A stretch of 64,000 nt of DNA, from positions 186,001-250,000 of the forward strand of contig NZ_PUFH01000004.1 in the NCBI RefSeq assembly GCF_004354555.1, in the 5' to 3' direction. Within the stretch, counting starts at the first letter, position 1; every line of letters starts with the position of its first letter. The stretch comes from Leuconostoc citreum. GTDB taxonomy: Bacteria > Bacillota > Bacilli > Lactobacillales > Lactobacillaceae. Shown piece by piece: positions 54,711 to 62,600 of this stretch. The translations under genes were made by a program, and so were the position numbers. Below the pieces are notes generated by a model that made no database searches, was not told where the DNA came from, and saw only the letters and a program-made list of their open reading frames with translations.

Positions 54711-54757
54711 TGTAAAAACCAGACGTTGTTCGTTGGGTTATTTACATGAGTCTTTTT
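54705..54757 (+). terminator. manganese-riboswitch-controlled terminator
   Basis: GACTCATGTAAA at 54705-54716 pairs with TTTACATGAGTC at 54741-54752, with AACC/GGGTT in the upper stem, and is followed by TTTTT. Its first arm overlaps the 3' closing strand of the aptamer. Confidence 0.88.
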
Positions 54758-54809
54758 GTTTCTTGTGAGACACAGGGTGATGAGCGCAAAATGCGTGGGA
54801 GGAAAATAT

Positions 54810-57473
54810 ATGCCAAATCGGCCATTGTATAATCAGGATGCGACGGAGATATTATCTGATTTAAAGACAGATCGTCATCATGGGTTGAGTCAAGACGCGG
54901 CAACAGCGTTGCTAGAGAAAAATGGCTATAATCAGCTTAAAGAGGCAGCCTCAACGAGTTTATTGCAAAAATTCATTAATCAGTTTAAAGATTTTATGAT
55001 TGCAATTTTGTTAGTTGCAGCTGTCGTTGCAGCTTTCACTGGTGAACTAGTTGATGCTATTTTTATTTTGGCCATTGTCATCATTAATGCCGTTTTTGGT
55101 GTTTTTCAGGAAGCCAAAGCGGAAGATGCTATTAACGCACTAAAAGAAATGTCAACACCCAACGCCAATGTTATTCGTGATGGGAAGGAAATGTCCGTGA
55201 AATCAACAGCGCTAGTTGTTGGTGATATTATTCGGTTAGAGGCTGGTGATATTGTACCAGCCGATTTGCGGTTAATTGAATCTGCTTCATTACAGATTGA
55301 AGAAGCCTCGCTAACTGGGGAATCTGTTCCGGTGAATAAAGTGTCTGATACCCTAACAGATAAAGATTTGCCATTAGGTGATCGTACTAATTTAGCTTTT
55401 ATGAATACTAACGTGACTTACGGTCGTGCCGTCGGCGTTGTCATTGGGACGGGGATGCAGACTGAAATTGGTCATATTGCTGGAATGCTGGAGGCTGCAG
55501 ACGAAACGAAGACACCTTTGCAAGAAAACTTAATACGACTAGGTCGTGTTTTGACATATCTGATATTAATTATTGCTGCGGTCACCTTTGTTGTTGGTCT
55601 CGCAAGAGGCAGGGAAACAATTATCGACATGTTGTTGACATCAATTTCCTTAGCTGTTGCGGCTATTCCCGAAGGATTACCTGCAATTGTCACGATTACA
55701 TTGGCGCTAGGGACAACACGAATGGCTGCACGGCAAGCCTTAATTAGAAAATTACCAGCAGTAGAAACACTAGGTTCAACTGATATTATTGGTTCTGACA
55801 AGACTGGTACCTTAACCCAAAATAAGATGACAGTCGAAAAAGTTGTGGTCAATGCTGAAATTCAAGATGCAGCTACTACGGAAGAACTGAGTGGTACTTA
55901 CGCACGTTTGGCTGATATTTTAGCGTTAAACAACGATACTAAGCGTACAGAGAATGGTTATGTAGGTGATCCAACAGAAACGGCCCTAATTGCTTTTAAC
56001 GAAAACCATCACCGTGACATTGATACATTATTTTCAGAAATGCCACGTGTTGCTGAAATTCCCTTTGATTCTGAACGCAAGCTGATGTCAACAGTACATC
56101 CAGCACCTAATGGGTACATTGTTACCGTGAAGGGGGCACCAGATGAATTGCTTAAACGCGCCACACAGATTGAAATGCACGGTGATGTCGTACCATTGAC
56201 AGATGAAATCCGGACAAAGTTGTCTGATATTAACTCGGAATTAGCAACACAAGCATTGCGTGTTTTGGCCTTTGCTTATAAATTGTCTGATACTGTGCCA
56301 CCAAATATGACTTCTGATGCTGTGGAAAACAATTTGATTTTTACTGGTTTTGTTGGCATGATTGACCCAGAACGACCAGAAGTGGCGCAAGCGGTATTAG
56401 AGGCCAAGGCAGCCGGTATTCGTCCAATGATGATTACTGGTGATCATCGTGATACGGCAGCAGCCATAGCTATTCGTCTGGGCATTTTGAATGAAGCAGA
56501 TAAGGCGACTGCGGTGATTTCAGGCTCAGAGCTAGATGCTATGACAGATGAAGCATTTGCTGCAAATGTGCATAAATATAATGTTTATGCGCGTGTGGCA
56601 CCAGAACATAAAGTAAAAATTGTGACGGCTTGGCAGAAGAAGGGTAAAGTTGTTGCCATGACAGGCGACGGTGTCAACGATGCACCCGCTTTAAAAGCTG
56701 CTGATATAGGTATAGCTATGGGCATTACAGGTACTGAAGTGTCTAAAGGTGCTTCAGATATGGTTTTGGCTGATGACAATTTTGCGACAATTGTTCACGC
56801 CGTTGAAGAAGGTCGTAAGGTGTTTGCGAATATTCAAAAGTCATTACAATATTTGCTTGCTTCCAACTTAGCTGAAGTCATTTCAATTTTTGTGATGACA
56901 CTATTAGGCTGGAATATTTTAGCACCAATTATGATTCTATGGATTAATTTAGTAACGGATACGCTACCAGCTATTGCCTTAGGTATTGAACCAGCGCAAA
57001 AAGATGCCATGTCACGTCAACCGCGTGGCCGCAGTGCAAGCTTCTTATCTGGTGGTGTTGGGGCAGCCATTATTTGGCAAGGTATTTTACAAGCTGTGAT
57101 AGTATTAAGTGTTTATGGTTTCGCACTTGCCTATCCGGTACATGCTGCTGAATTTGAAGCTCATCGTGATGCGTTAACCATGTCATTTATGACGTTAGGT
57201 TTGATGCAAATGTTTAACGCCATCAACGTTAAATCGGTTTATGGTTCAATGTTTGGCCCCCAAGCTTTCAAAAATAAACTATTTAACTGGGCACTCTTGG
57301 GCTCGTTAATTGTGATGGCAGCAGTTGTTGTTATCCCGCCGTTAAACCCAATTTTCCATGTATCACATCTAGATGGCTATCAGTGGGCGATTGTATTAGT
57401 TGCAGGAATCAGTATCATTATTATTGTTGAACTGGTAAAATTAGTACAGCGAAAATTTTTTAAAAAAGGATAA
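54810..57473 (+). CDS. P2A-type Ca2+/Mn2+-transporting ATPase
   Basis: The 887-residue pump has PEGLPAIVT in M4 (near 287), DKTGTLTQNKM (near 330), TGDHRDTA, GDGVNDAPAL (near 619), and M6 with WINLVTDTLPAIALG including the Asn and Asp of SERCA-type calcium sites. It therefore resembles Ca2+ pumps (LCA/PMR1 group), many of which also move Mn2+; the riboswitch upstream argues for Mn2+ export. GGGAGGA six bases before ATG 54810 fixes the start; the frame is open to 54756. A small gene follows five bases later. Confidence 0.87.
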   Translation: MPNRPLYNQDATEILSDLKTDRHHGLSQDAATALLEKNGYNQLKEAASTSLLQKFINQFKDFMIAILLVAAVVAAFTGELVDAIFILAIVIINAVFGVFQEAKAEDAINALKEMSTPNANVIRDGKEMSVKSTALVVGDIIRLEAGDIVPADLRLIESASLQIEEASLTGESVPVNKVSDTLTDKDLPLGDRTNLAFMNTNVTYGRAVGVVIGTGMQTEIGHIAGMLEAADETKTPLQENLIRLGRVLTYLILIIAAVTFVVGLARGRETIIDMLLTSISLAVAAIPEGLPAIVTITLALGTTRMAARQALIRKLPAVETLGSTDIIGSDKTGTLTQNKMTVEKVVVNAEIQDAATTEELSGTYARLADILALNNDTKRTENGYVGDPTETALIAFNENHHRDIDTLFSEMPRVAEIPFDSERKLMSTVHPAPNGYIVTVKGAPDELLKRATQIEMHGDVVPLTDEIRTKLSDINSELATQALRVLAFAYKLSDTVPPNMTSDAVENNLIFTGFVGMIDPERPEVAQAVLEAKAAGIRPMMITGDHRDTAAAIAIRLGILNEADKATAVISGSELDAMTDEAFAANVHKYNVYARVAPEHKVKIVTAWQKKGKVVAMTGDGVNDAPALKAADIGIAMGITGTEVSKGASDMVLADDNFATIVHAVEEGRKVFANIQKSLQYLLASNLAEVISIFVMTLLGWNILAPIMILWINLVTDTLPAIALGIEPAQKDAMSRQPRGRSASFLSGGVGAAIIWQGILQAVIVLSVYGFALAYPVHAAEFEAHRDALTMSFMTLGLMQMFNAINVKSVYGSMFGPQAFKNKLFNWALLGSLIVMAAVVVIPPLNPIFHVSHLDGYQWAIVLVAGISIIIIVELVKLVQRKFFKKG

Positions 57474-57478
57474 AAACA

Positions 57479-57931
57479 TTGGCAAAATTTAACCCTAAGC
57501 AAGCACAAATCTATATTCAAACACTTCAAAGTGTATTAACAAATACAGAAGACACGGCAACGCGCGTCACACCGTTCTTTACAAAATTAGATGATGCGAA
57601 AGCGGCAGACAAAATTTCAGAGATTCCTGCAGCTGAATTTGCAGAAATTAAAGCTGAATTTGAAGACGCTGTTGCCAGCTATCAAAGCAATGCGCAACAA
57701 TTAGCCAAAGCATCAGCACCGGTGCGCCTTCTTGGCGTCCATAAGACATTGTCAGCTGCTTACACAAAGTACGCAGAGGCGACGCAGTTGATGTCTGAGG
57801 CTGTTATTGTTGCGGGACAAGCAGTTGATAACGACAAATATGCAAAGTCTGAAGCTGATCAAGCAGTGTATCTTGAAAAAATACATGCAGCGGTTGGCAA
57901 GATTATGAACAGTGCTAGCATGTCAAGATAA
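57479..57931 (+). CDS. small alanine/glutamate-rich protein of unknown function
   Basis: I do not recognise this 150-residue protein. It is soluble, almost wholly helical, rich in Ala, Glu and Lys, with no cysteine, tryptophan or membrane helix. It starts with TTG 57479 behind AAAGGA and lies five bases after the ATPase, so it is under the same manganese riboswitch. A regulatory or chaperone role for the pump is a guess from position only. Confidence 0.7.
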   Translation: MAKFNPKQAQIYIQTLQSVLTNTEDTATRVTPFFTKLDDAKAADKISEIPAAEFAEIKAEFEDAVASYQSNAQQLAKASAPVRLLGVHKTLSAAYTKYAEATQLMSEAVIVAGQAVDNDKYAKSEADQAVYLEKIHAAVGKIMNSASMSR

Positions 57932-57970
57932 TAAAAAAACGTTTACCCATTGGCGGTAAACGTTTTTTTA
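57932..57970. terminator. shared terminator of the ATPase unit and the fur-like gene
   Basis: AAAAAACGTTTACC and GGTAAACGTTTTTT pair around seven bases, with A and T runs at the ends, serving both converging units. Confidence 0.9.
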
Positions 57971-58375
57971 TTTGGCATCATCTGGATCAACACCATAAAT
58001 TTCAATGTGAAAACCGGTAATATTTAAACCACTTGCTTGTCTAGCAGCCTCAAACAGTGGTTTAACATCAAAATTATCAGCATCAATAATTTCATTGGTG
58101 CGACTATTAATAATATGGTAATGTGGTTCACCATAAAAATCATAATGTCGTTTGCCATCTTTTTGGGTATCAATGACAATGACAATCCCGACATCTACCA
58201 ATTTTTCGAGTGTATTGTAAATTGTAGCAAGACTAATAGTGGTCAAGTCCGCATGAATCATTTCAGCTGTTGGATGCGTTTCGTGAGTCATTAGATAGTC
58301 CAAAATGGTCAGTCGCTGAGATGTTGCTTTTAAACCGTGATTTTGTAAAATATCACGTAATAATGGTTCTGTCAT
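57968..58375 (-). CDS. Fur-family regulator, PerR-like, without structural-zinc cysteines
   Basis: The 135-residue regulator has the Fur winged helix (LKATSQRLTILDYL, HPTAEMIHADL, ISLATIYNTLEKLVDVGIV) and a dimerisation domain with HYDFYGEPHYHII, which keeps the His-x-His and an Asp at the place of PerR Asp85. Both CxxC pairs that hold structural zinc in PerR are absent: HYHIINSRTNEI replaces the first and EIYGVDPDDAK the second, and there is no cysteine at all. GGAGG precedes the ATG. It diverges from the VIT genes across 7-1-7 boxes and probably represses them and itself. Confidence 0.87.
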   Translation of the reverse strand: MTEPLLRDILQNHGLKATSQRLTILDYLMTHETHPTAEMIHADLTTISLATIYNTLEKLVDVGIVIVIDTQKDGKRHYDFYGEPHYHIINSRTNEIIDADNFDVKPLFEAARQASGLNITGFHIEIYGVDPDDAK

Positions 58376-58419
58376 GAGCTAGCCTCCTATTAGTCTCTAA
58401 AAATATTATAGCACGTAAA

Positions 58420-58434
58420 ATAGAATGTTTCTAA
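58420..58434. promoter_or_regulatory. PerR/Fur-like box near the fur-like gene
   Basis: ATAGAATGTTTCTAA matches 13 of 15 positions of TTAGAATnATTCTAA and lies 45 bases before the regulator start, suggesting autoregulation. Confidence 0.5.
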
Positions 58435-58472
58435 TTAACTTGATTTATAATGATAAATTTGGTATAAATAGA

Positions 58473-58487
58473 TTAGAATAATTCTAA
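58473..58487. promoter_or_regulatory. perfect 7-1-7 PerR-like box of the VIT genes
   Basis: TTAGAATAATTCTAA is a perfect 7-1-7 palindrome and fits the PerR consensus TTAnAATnATTnTAA. It lies 9 bases before the first VIT gene, over the expected transcription start or ribosome-binding region. Confidence 0.65.
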
Positions 58488-58495
58488 AGAGGGAA

Positions 58496-59173
58496 ATGAT
58501 GGATAAGCAAAGTTTAATGCAACGCAATAACTTAATTCGTGCAGGCGTTATGGGTGCCAATGATGGCATTTTATCAGTTTCAGGTATTGTTTTGGGGGTG
58601 GCTGGGGCTACAAGTAACACAGGAACTATTTTGCTGGCGGGTTTTGCTGGTATGTTAGCTGGTACAGTATCAATGGCGATGGGGGAATATGTCTCAGTTA
58701 GTTCGCAGCATGATGCCCAGGAAAAAGTTCGGCGTGTACAGACCGAAGCACTAAAATCACAATATGATACTGAATTTACATTTGTTAAAGATAAATATGT
58801 GGCAGAAGGCATTTCGTCACATTTAGCACATCAGGCTGCCGAAGAAATGATGAGCAAAGATCCACTAACAACCACCGTACGTGAACGATATGGCTTTTCA
58901 CTTGATCACGAATTGAGTGCTGGGGGTGCGGCATTAGCATCCCTGATTAGTTTTCCAATTGGTTCTATTTTACCGATGTTAGCCATTTCTGTGATGCCAA
59001 GAAGTATGCGCGAAATTGCTACCTTTATTGCCGTAGTCATTGCTTTGGCCTTAACAGGTTATGCAGCAGCCGCTTTAAATGGGGCCAACAAACAAAAAGC
59101 TGTGATGCGAAACATTATTGCCGGTGTATTTACGATGATTGTAACTTATGTCATCGGCTCGTTATTTAGATGA
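58496..59173 (+). CDS. VIT family metal transporter 1
   Basis: The 225-residue membrane protein is a CCC1/VIT1-like transporter, a family that moves Fe2+ or Mn2+. It has five predicted helices and the signature NNLIRAGVMGANDGILSVSGIVLGVAGA near the N terminus and AGFAGMLAGTVSMAMGEYVSVSSQHD around residue 50-75, with the cytoplasmic Glu-rich metal-binding segment between helices 2 and 3. ATG 58496 or 58499 follows GAGGGA. The PerR-like box directly upstream suggests metal or peroxide control. Confidence 0.88.
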   Translation: MMDKQSLMQRNNLIRAGVMGANDGILSVSGIVLGVAGATSNTGTILLAGFAGMLAGTVSMAMGEYVSVSSQHDAQEKVRRVQTEALKSQYDTEFTFVKDKYVAEGISSHLAHQAAEEMMSKDPLTTTVRERYGFSLDHELSAGGAALASLISFPIGSILPMLAISVMPRSMREIATFIAVVIALALTGYAAAALNGANKQKAVMRNIIAGVFTMIVTYVIGSLFR

Positions 59174-59193
59174 AAGGGGTGTGCTAAGCTATT

Positions 59194-59919
59194 ATGTTTT
59201 TAGGCACAATAAAACCAATGGATATATTTAAAAAAGAAAAAGCGACAAAAGAACAAGCAACGATGGATGAAAAGCTCAATGCTATTCGTGCCGGTGTTTT
59301 AGGATCTAATGATGGCATTTTAACGGTTGTTGGTGTACTATTTTCGGTTGCAGCTGCGACAACGAATAATTTTGCAATCTTTATCGCCGGTCTTGCCGAT
59401 TTAATGGCTTGTGCGCTATCGATGGCTTCAGGGGAGTATGCTTCTGTTAGTTCACAATCCGATAGTGAAAAAGTAGTTGTGGCACAAGAAGAAGCATTAT
59501 TAAAAAGTGATTTTAGTGGACAACATCTGACTGTAGAGAATTTTTACGTTGACCGTGGTGTGACACGGTCAACAGCAAAGGCGATCGCAGACGAATTATT
59601 GACAAAAAAGCCATTAGAAACAATGTTGAGCATTAAGTATGATATCAAGCTTGGACATTACATGAACCCATGGTCTGCAGCTTGGGCGTCATTATTTAGT
59701 GCAGCTATCGGTGGTGTGTTTCCATTGGCTGCATTAATATTGTCACCAGCACGATATCAATTTATTGCGACAATTGCTGCGACAGCTGTTGCGGTAGCAC
59801 TTACTGGCCTGTTAAGCGCCAAGCTATCTAATGGCCTAGTTAAGCGTGCTGTCATTCGTAATATTATCATTGGGTTGCTTACGATTGCTATTCACTACGG
59901 TATTGGTAAGTTATTCTAA
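59194..59919 (+). CDS. VIT family metal transporter 2
   Basis: The 241-residue protein is a paralogue of the preceding gene, with NAIRAGVLGSNDGILTVVGVLFSVAAA, LADLMACALSMASGEYASVSSQSD and the same five-helix layout. It begins 20 bases after copy 1, with AAAGGGG upstream, so the two are cotranscribed and may form a heteromer or differ in metal. The N-terminal extension before DEKLNAIRAG is longer than in copy 1; ATG 59218 is an alternative start. Confidence 0.88.
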   Translation: MFLGTIKPMDIFKKEKATKEQATMDEKLNAIRAGVLGSNDGILTVVGVLFSVAAATTNNFAIFIAGLADLMACALSMASGEYASVSSQSDSEKVVVAQEEALLKSDFSGQHLTVENFYVDRGVTRSTAKAIADELLTKKPLETMLSIKYDIKLGHYMNPWSAAWASLFSAAIGGVFPLAALILSPARYQFIATIAATAVAVALTGLLSAKLSNGLVKRAVIRNIIIGLLTIAIHYGIGKLF

Positions 59920-59969
59920 AAATAGTTTTTTTAGTATAAATATTGATTGATATTTGGCATAATAGAGTT

Positions 59970-60848
59970 ATGCTAAACCAAATGAAAAAACAATTCGATA
60001 TCATTTATAAGCGTTACCATTTGGCAGTTTTGAAAGATCTTTTTGATCGTGCTCAAATAGGTTATGTTGGGCCAACGTTTGCTTATTACGCTTTGTTGAC
60101 TATATTTCCAACGATTATGTCTGTTGTTATGCTTATTTCTATTACCAACGTCAATCAAAAAGACATGATAGCGGTTGGCTCAAGTATATTACCACAAAAT
60201 ATTCAAGCTATTGTGTTGCCAATATTAAGATCTGTCCTTTCGTCAACGCATTTGACACTTTTATCTTTTTCGGTACCATTCACGTTATGGACGGTGTCAC
60301 AGGTGCTTGCAGTCTTTCGCATGTCGTTCAATCGCATTGCCGATGTTGAAGAACATATCAGTGGGCTCTTAACGCGCGTTTGGTCATTTCTTTGGCTACT
60401 TTTAATTATAGCGGCATTTGGTGTCTTGATGATTGGTAGTAACATTCTAGCAATTGTCGTTCGCTATATTCCCGGTAGTCAGGTGCAAAATATAATTATT
60501 AGTGGCTCGAAATGGTTTATATGGCTCGGCATGTTTTTGCTACTTGTCATGTTAAATTATTTTTTACCGACAAAAATGGGACGCGCACCAATTAAATGGG
60601 TCGCTCTTGGTAGCTTTATTGAATTAATCATGTTAAATCTACTTAATGTCGGTTTCACATGGTATGCACAAGTGGGTATCAAGCAGTACAACTTTTATCA
60701 ATCAATAGGGTCTATTATTGTGTTGTTAATTTGGCTGAACCTGATTGGTACCATATTGGTATTAGGTTATGTGTTGATTCAATGGTTCAATATGATTAAT
60801 CAGCAGGCTGATACGACACAATTGGAGGAGAGTGCTAGTGATCTTTGA
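59970..60848 (+). CDS. YihY/BrkB family membrane protein
   Basis: The protein (about 292 residues from ATG 59970; a TTG at 59943 is also in frame) has six membrane helices and the family core AYYALLTIFPTIMSVVMLI near residue 45 and SIIVLLIWLNLIGTILVLG near 255. It was once called ribonuclease BN, but that activity belongs to another protein; function is unknown. The start overlaps no ribosome-binding site that I trust. It overlaps the next gene by 11 bases. Confidence 0.8.
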   Translation: MLNQMKKQFDIIYKRYHLAVLKDLFDRAQIGYVGPTFAYYALLTIFPTIMSVVMLISITNVNQKDMIAVGSSILPQNIQAIVLPILRSVLSSTHLTLLSFSVPFTLWTVSQVLAVFRMSFNRIADVEEHISGLLTRVWSFLWLLLIIAAFGVLMIGSNILAIVVRYIPGSQVQNIIISGSKWFIWLGMFLLLVMLNYFLPTKMGRAPIKWVALGSFIELIMLNLLNVGFTWYAQVGIKQYNFYQSIGSIIVLLIWLNLIGTILVLGYVLIQWFNMINQQADTTQLEESASDL

Positions 60849-61440
60849 ACAGGAAGATTTTAAGGTTTTTGATGAACAAACATTAGATGGTCGTATGCAA
60901 GGTATTCGATCAGTTATCGACCCCAAATTTGAACAATTAGCCAAGGTAATTTTACCACTCTTATCGGAAGACGGCCAAGCGTGGTACGCACACATTGCGA
61001 AACATTTGCGACGAACTACTAATCCGCCTGAAAATACTTGGGTTGCTTTCGCGCCAAATAAGCGTGGCTACAAAATGATGCCACATTATGAAGTGGGAAT
61101 GTGGGATGATCATGTGTATATTTATTTAGCTGTAGAAGAAAATATGAAACCAGCATCAACCCAAAAAATTGTAGCGCAAATGACAAAGGCACGGGAACTT
61201 GTGGCACAATTACCGGCCACTTTTACCTTAAGCCAGGATCATATGGTTAATAAGACAGAGCCGTTGACGTTAACGCATTATGATTTGGCCGTTCAAAAGT
61301 TTGCTGAGACGAAACATAGTGAGGTATTGATCGGTTTGCAGATTATGAAATCTGACTATGAAACATTATCGTTTGAGGATACGAATCATATTATGGCGAC
61401 TTTTAAAGCACTGCGTGCTATATATGAAATAATCAAATAA
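60838..61440 (+). CDS. DUF1054 (UPF0637, YktB-like) protein
   Basis: The 200-residue cytoplasmic protein matches the DUF1054 group: FEQEDFKVFDEQTLDGRMQGIRSVIDPKF at the N terminus, PPENTWVAFAPNKRGYKMMPHYEVGMWDDH in the middle, and the C-terminal GLQIMKSDYETLS. Function is unknown. GGAGGAG seven bases before GTG 60838 selects this start over GTG 60832. Confidence 0.88.
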   Translation: MIFEQEDFKVFDEQTLDGRMQGIRSVIDPKFEQLAKVILPLLSEDGQAWYAHIAKHLRRTTNPPENTWVAFAPNKRGYKMMPHYEVGMWDDHVYIYLAVEENMKPASTQKIVAQMTKARELVAQLPATFTLSQDHMVNKTEPLTLTHYDLAVQKFAETKHSEVLIGLQIMKSDYETLSFEDTNHIMATFKALRAIYEIIK

Positions 61441-61474
61441 AAAAGTGTCTGTTATGAACAGACACTTTTTTTAA
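61439..61474. terminator. shared terminator of the DUF1054 gene and the membrane protein gene
   Basis: AAAAAGTGTCTGTT and AACAGACACTTTTT pair around ATG with A and T runs at either end. Confidence 0.9.
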
Positions 61475-62289
61475 TGATAGATCAGCAAAGTTGATAAGGC
61501 TAACATTAAAACGTAACCCATATGCTGCCAGTTACCAATTTTTGCTTTAACAAACTGTAAAACAAAAGCAAATAAGCTAAATATGATAATAAATAACGTG
61601 CCAAAGTTAACAGCATGACTAAATAATGTCACCCAAAACAATCCAAGCGTTAGAATACTAAGTTTGCGACCATCAGGATTAGGCATCATAATTGGGGTGA
61701 AATAAAATAAAAAGGCAAAAAACAAGGGTAACAGTTGCCAAATAAAACGCTGTGTCAAGAAATTATTGGTGACGTAAAATATAGCAATGGGTATAGTAAA
61801 TGTTGATAAAACACTCAGTAAAATCAAACCTAAAATATTTTGTAACCCTAGCCAACTTTGTTGAATGGCAATGAAAAAGGCGCTTAGGAGTAATAGTAGT
61901 ATGAAAACTTCATGCCGCGTCTGAATGAGGGAACTAAAAGTAAACAATAAACTGATACCTAGAAAAAGGTAACTTAATAGACTACGAAAATTTTGCGTGA
62001 TTAATAGAGTTACGGCGATTGATAGTACTAAAGTATAGCCAAATAGTGGCATAATTTGCCAACTCACAGTAGCAGCTGACAAAGCCTGCGTATGTAATAA
62101 CGGTTGTCGCCACCAAACAATATTGAGACTAACCACAATCACGACAAGTGGCATCCATCGGCGCCAATCAAAAAAACCAGCAGGCGTAAAGTTTTCGTAA
62201 CTACGGCGCTCTTGCGGATTGGTTGTGGCGCGTCGTGGTATCACGCGACCATCTGGGAGCTGATGCATTTGTTCATATTGACTATCCAT
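61471..62289 (-). CDS. multi-pass membrane protein of unknown function
   Basis: The 272-residue protein has a hydrophilic, Arg-rich N terminus (about 45 residues, including LPDGRVIPRRATTNPQERRSYE) and then eight or nine hydrophobic helices to the end. I do not recognise a family. It reads away from metK across the SAM riboswitch region and is a single gene. Confidence 0.7.
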   Translation of the reverse strand: MDSQYEQMHQLPDGRVIPRRATTNPQERRSYENFTPAGFFDWRRWMPLVVIVVSLNIVWWRQPLLHTQALSAATVSWQIMPLFGYTLVLSIAVTLLITQNFRSLLSYLFLGISLLFTFSSLIQTRHEVFILLLLLSAFFIAIQQSWLGLQNILGLILLSVLSTFTIPIAIFYVTNNFLTQRFIWQLLPLFFAFLFYFTPIMMPNPDGRKLSILTLGLFWVTLFSHAVNFGTLFIIIFSLFAFVLQFVKAKIGNWQHMGYVLMLALSTLLIYH

Positions 62290-62353
62290 AAGTAATATTG
62301 TACCTTAAACCGTAAGTTTTGATGGTACGAGTTTGTGATATTTATGTTACGAT

Positions 62354-62382
62354 TTGCTTTTTTACGCAACCTTTGCTATTCT
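62354..62382 (+). promoter_or_regulatory. promoter of metK
   Basis: TTGCTT (62354-62359) and TATTCT (62377-62382) are 17 bases apart. The aptamer begins 20 bases downstream. Confidence 0.5.
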
Positions 62383-62401
62383 GAATATACAATTTAAAAC
62401 A

Positions 62402-62500
62402 GCTATCAAGAGCAGGTGAGTGATACAGCACTATGACCCTGCACCAACCGGCAAATATGTCAACGCATATTGTGTCACGGTGGTCCATCTGTACAGATAG
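62402..62500 (+). ncRNA. SAM-type riboswitch aptamer upstream of metK
   Basis: P1 is CTATC with GATAG, P2 is GCAGG with CCTGC carrying GTG/CAC, P3 is ACC-A-ACC with GGT-GGT plus AATATG/CATATT, and the P2 loop TACAG pairs with CTGTA after P3. Single-stranded blocks TATCAAGAG, GTGAGTGAT, GACC and CAACC recall the S-box. No P4 helix can be drawn. The downstream gene makes SAM, which fixes the ligand with good confidence; the subclass is open. Confidence 0.85.
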
Positions 62501-62510
62501 TCGTCACGTT

Positions 62511-62547
62511 AAGCGCGTCCCGACTTATCATTGGGACGCGCTTTTAA
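62511..62547 (+). terminator. SAM-riboswitch-controlled terminator of metK
   Basis: AGCGCGTCCC pairs perfectly with GGGACGCGCT and is followed by T. In its loop CGACTTATC is complementary to GATAGTCG (P1 3' strand and beyond) with one bulge, giving the competing antiterminator. SAM binding should therefore terminate. Confidence 0.9.
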
Positions 62548-62600
62548 TTTGCGGCCAGTAGCTTTTTAATTTGAATTTTGAAGGAGGTCATGTTTTTATC

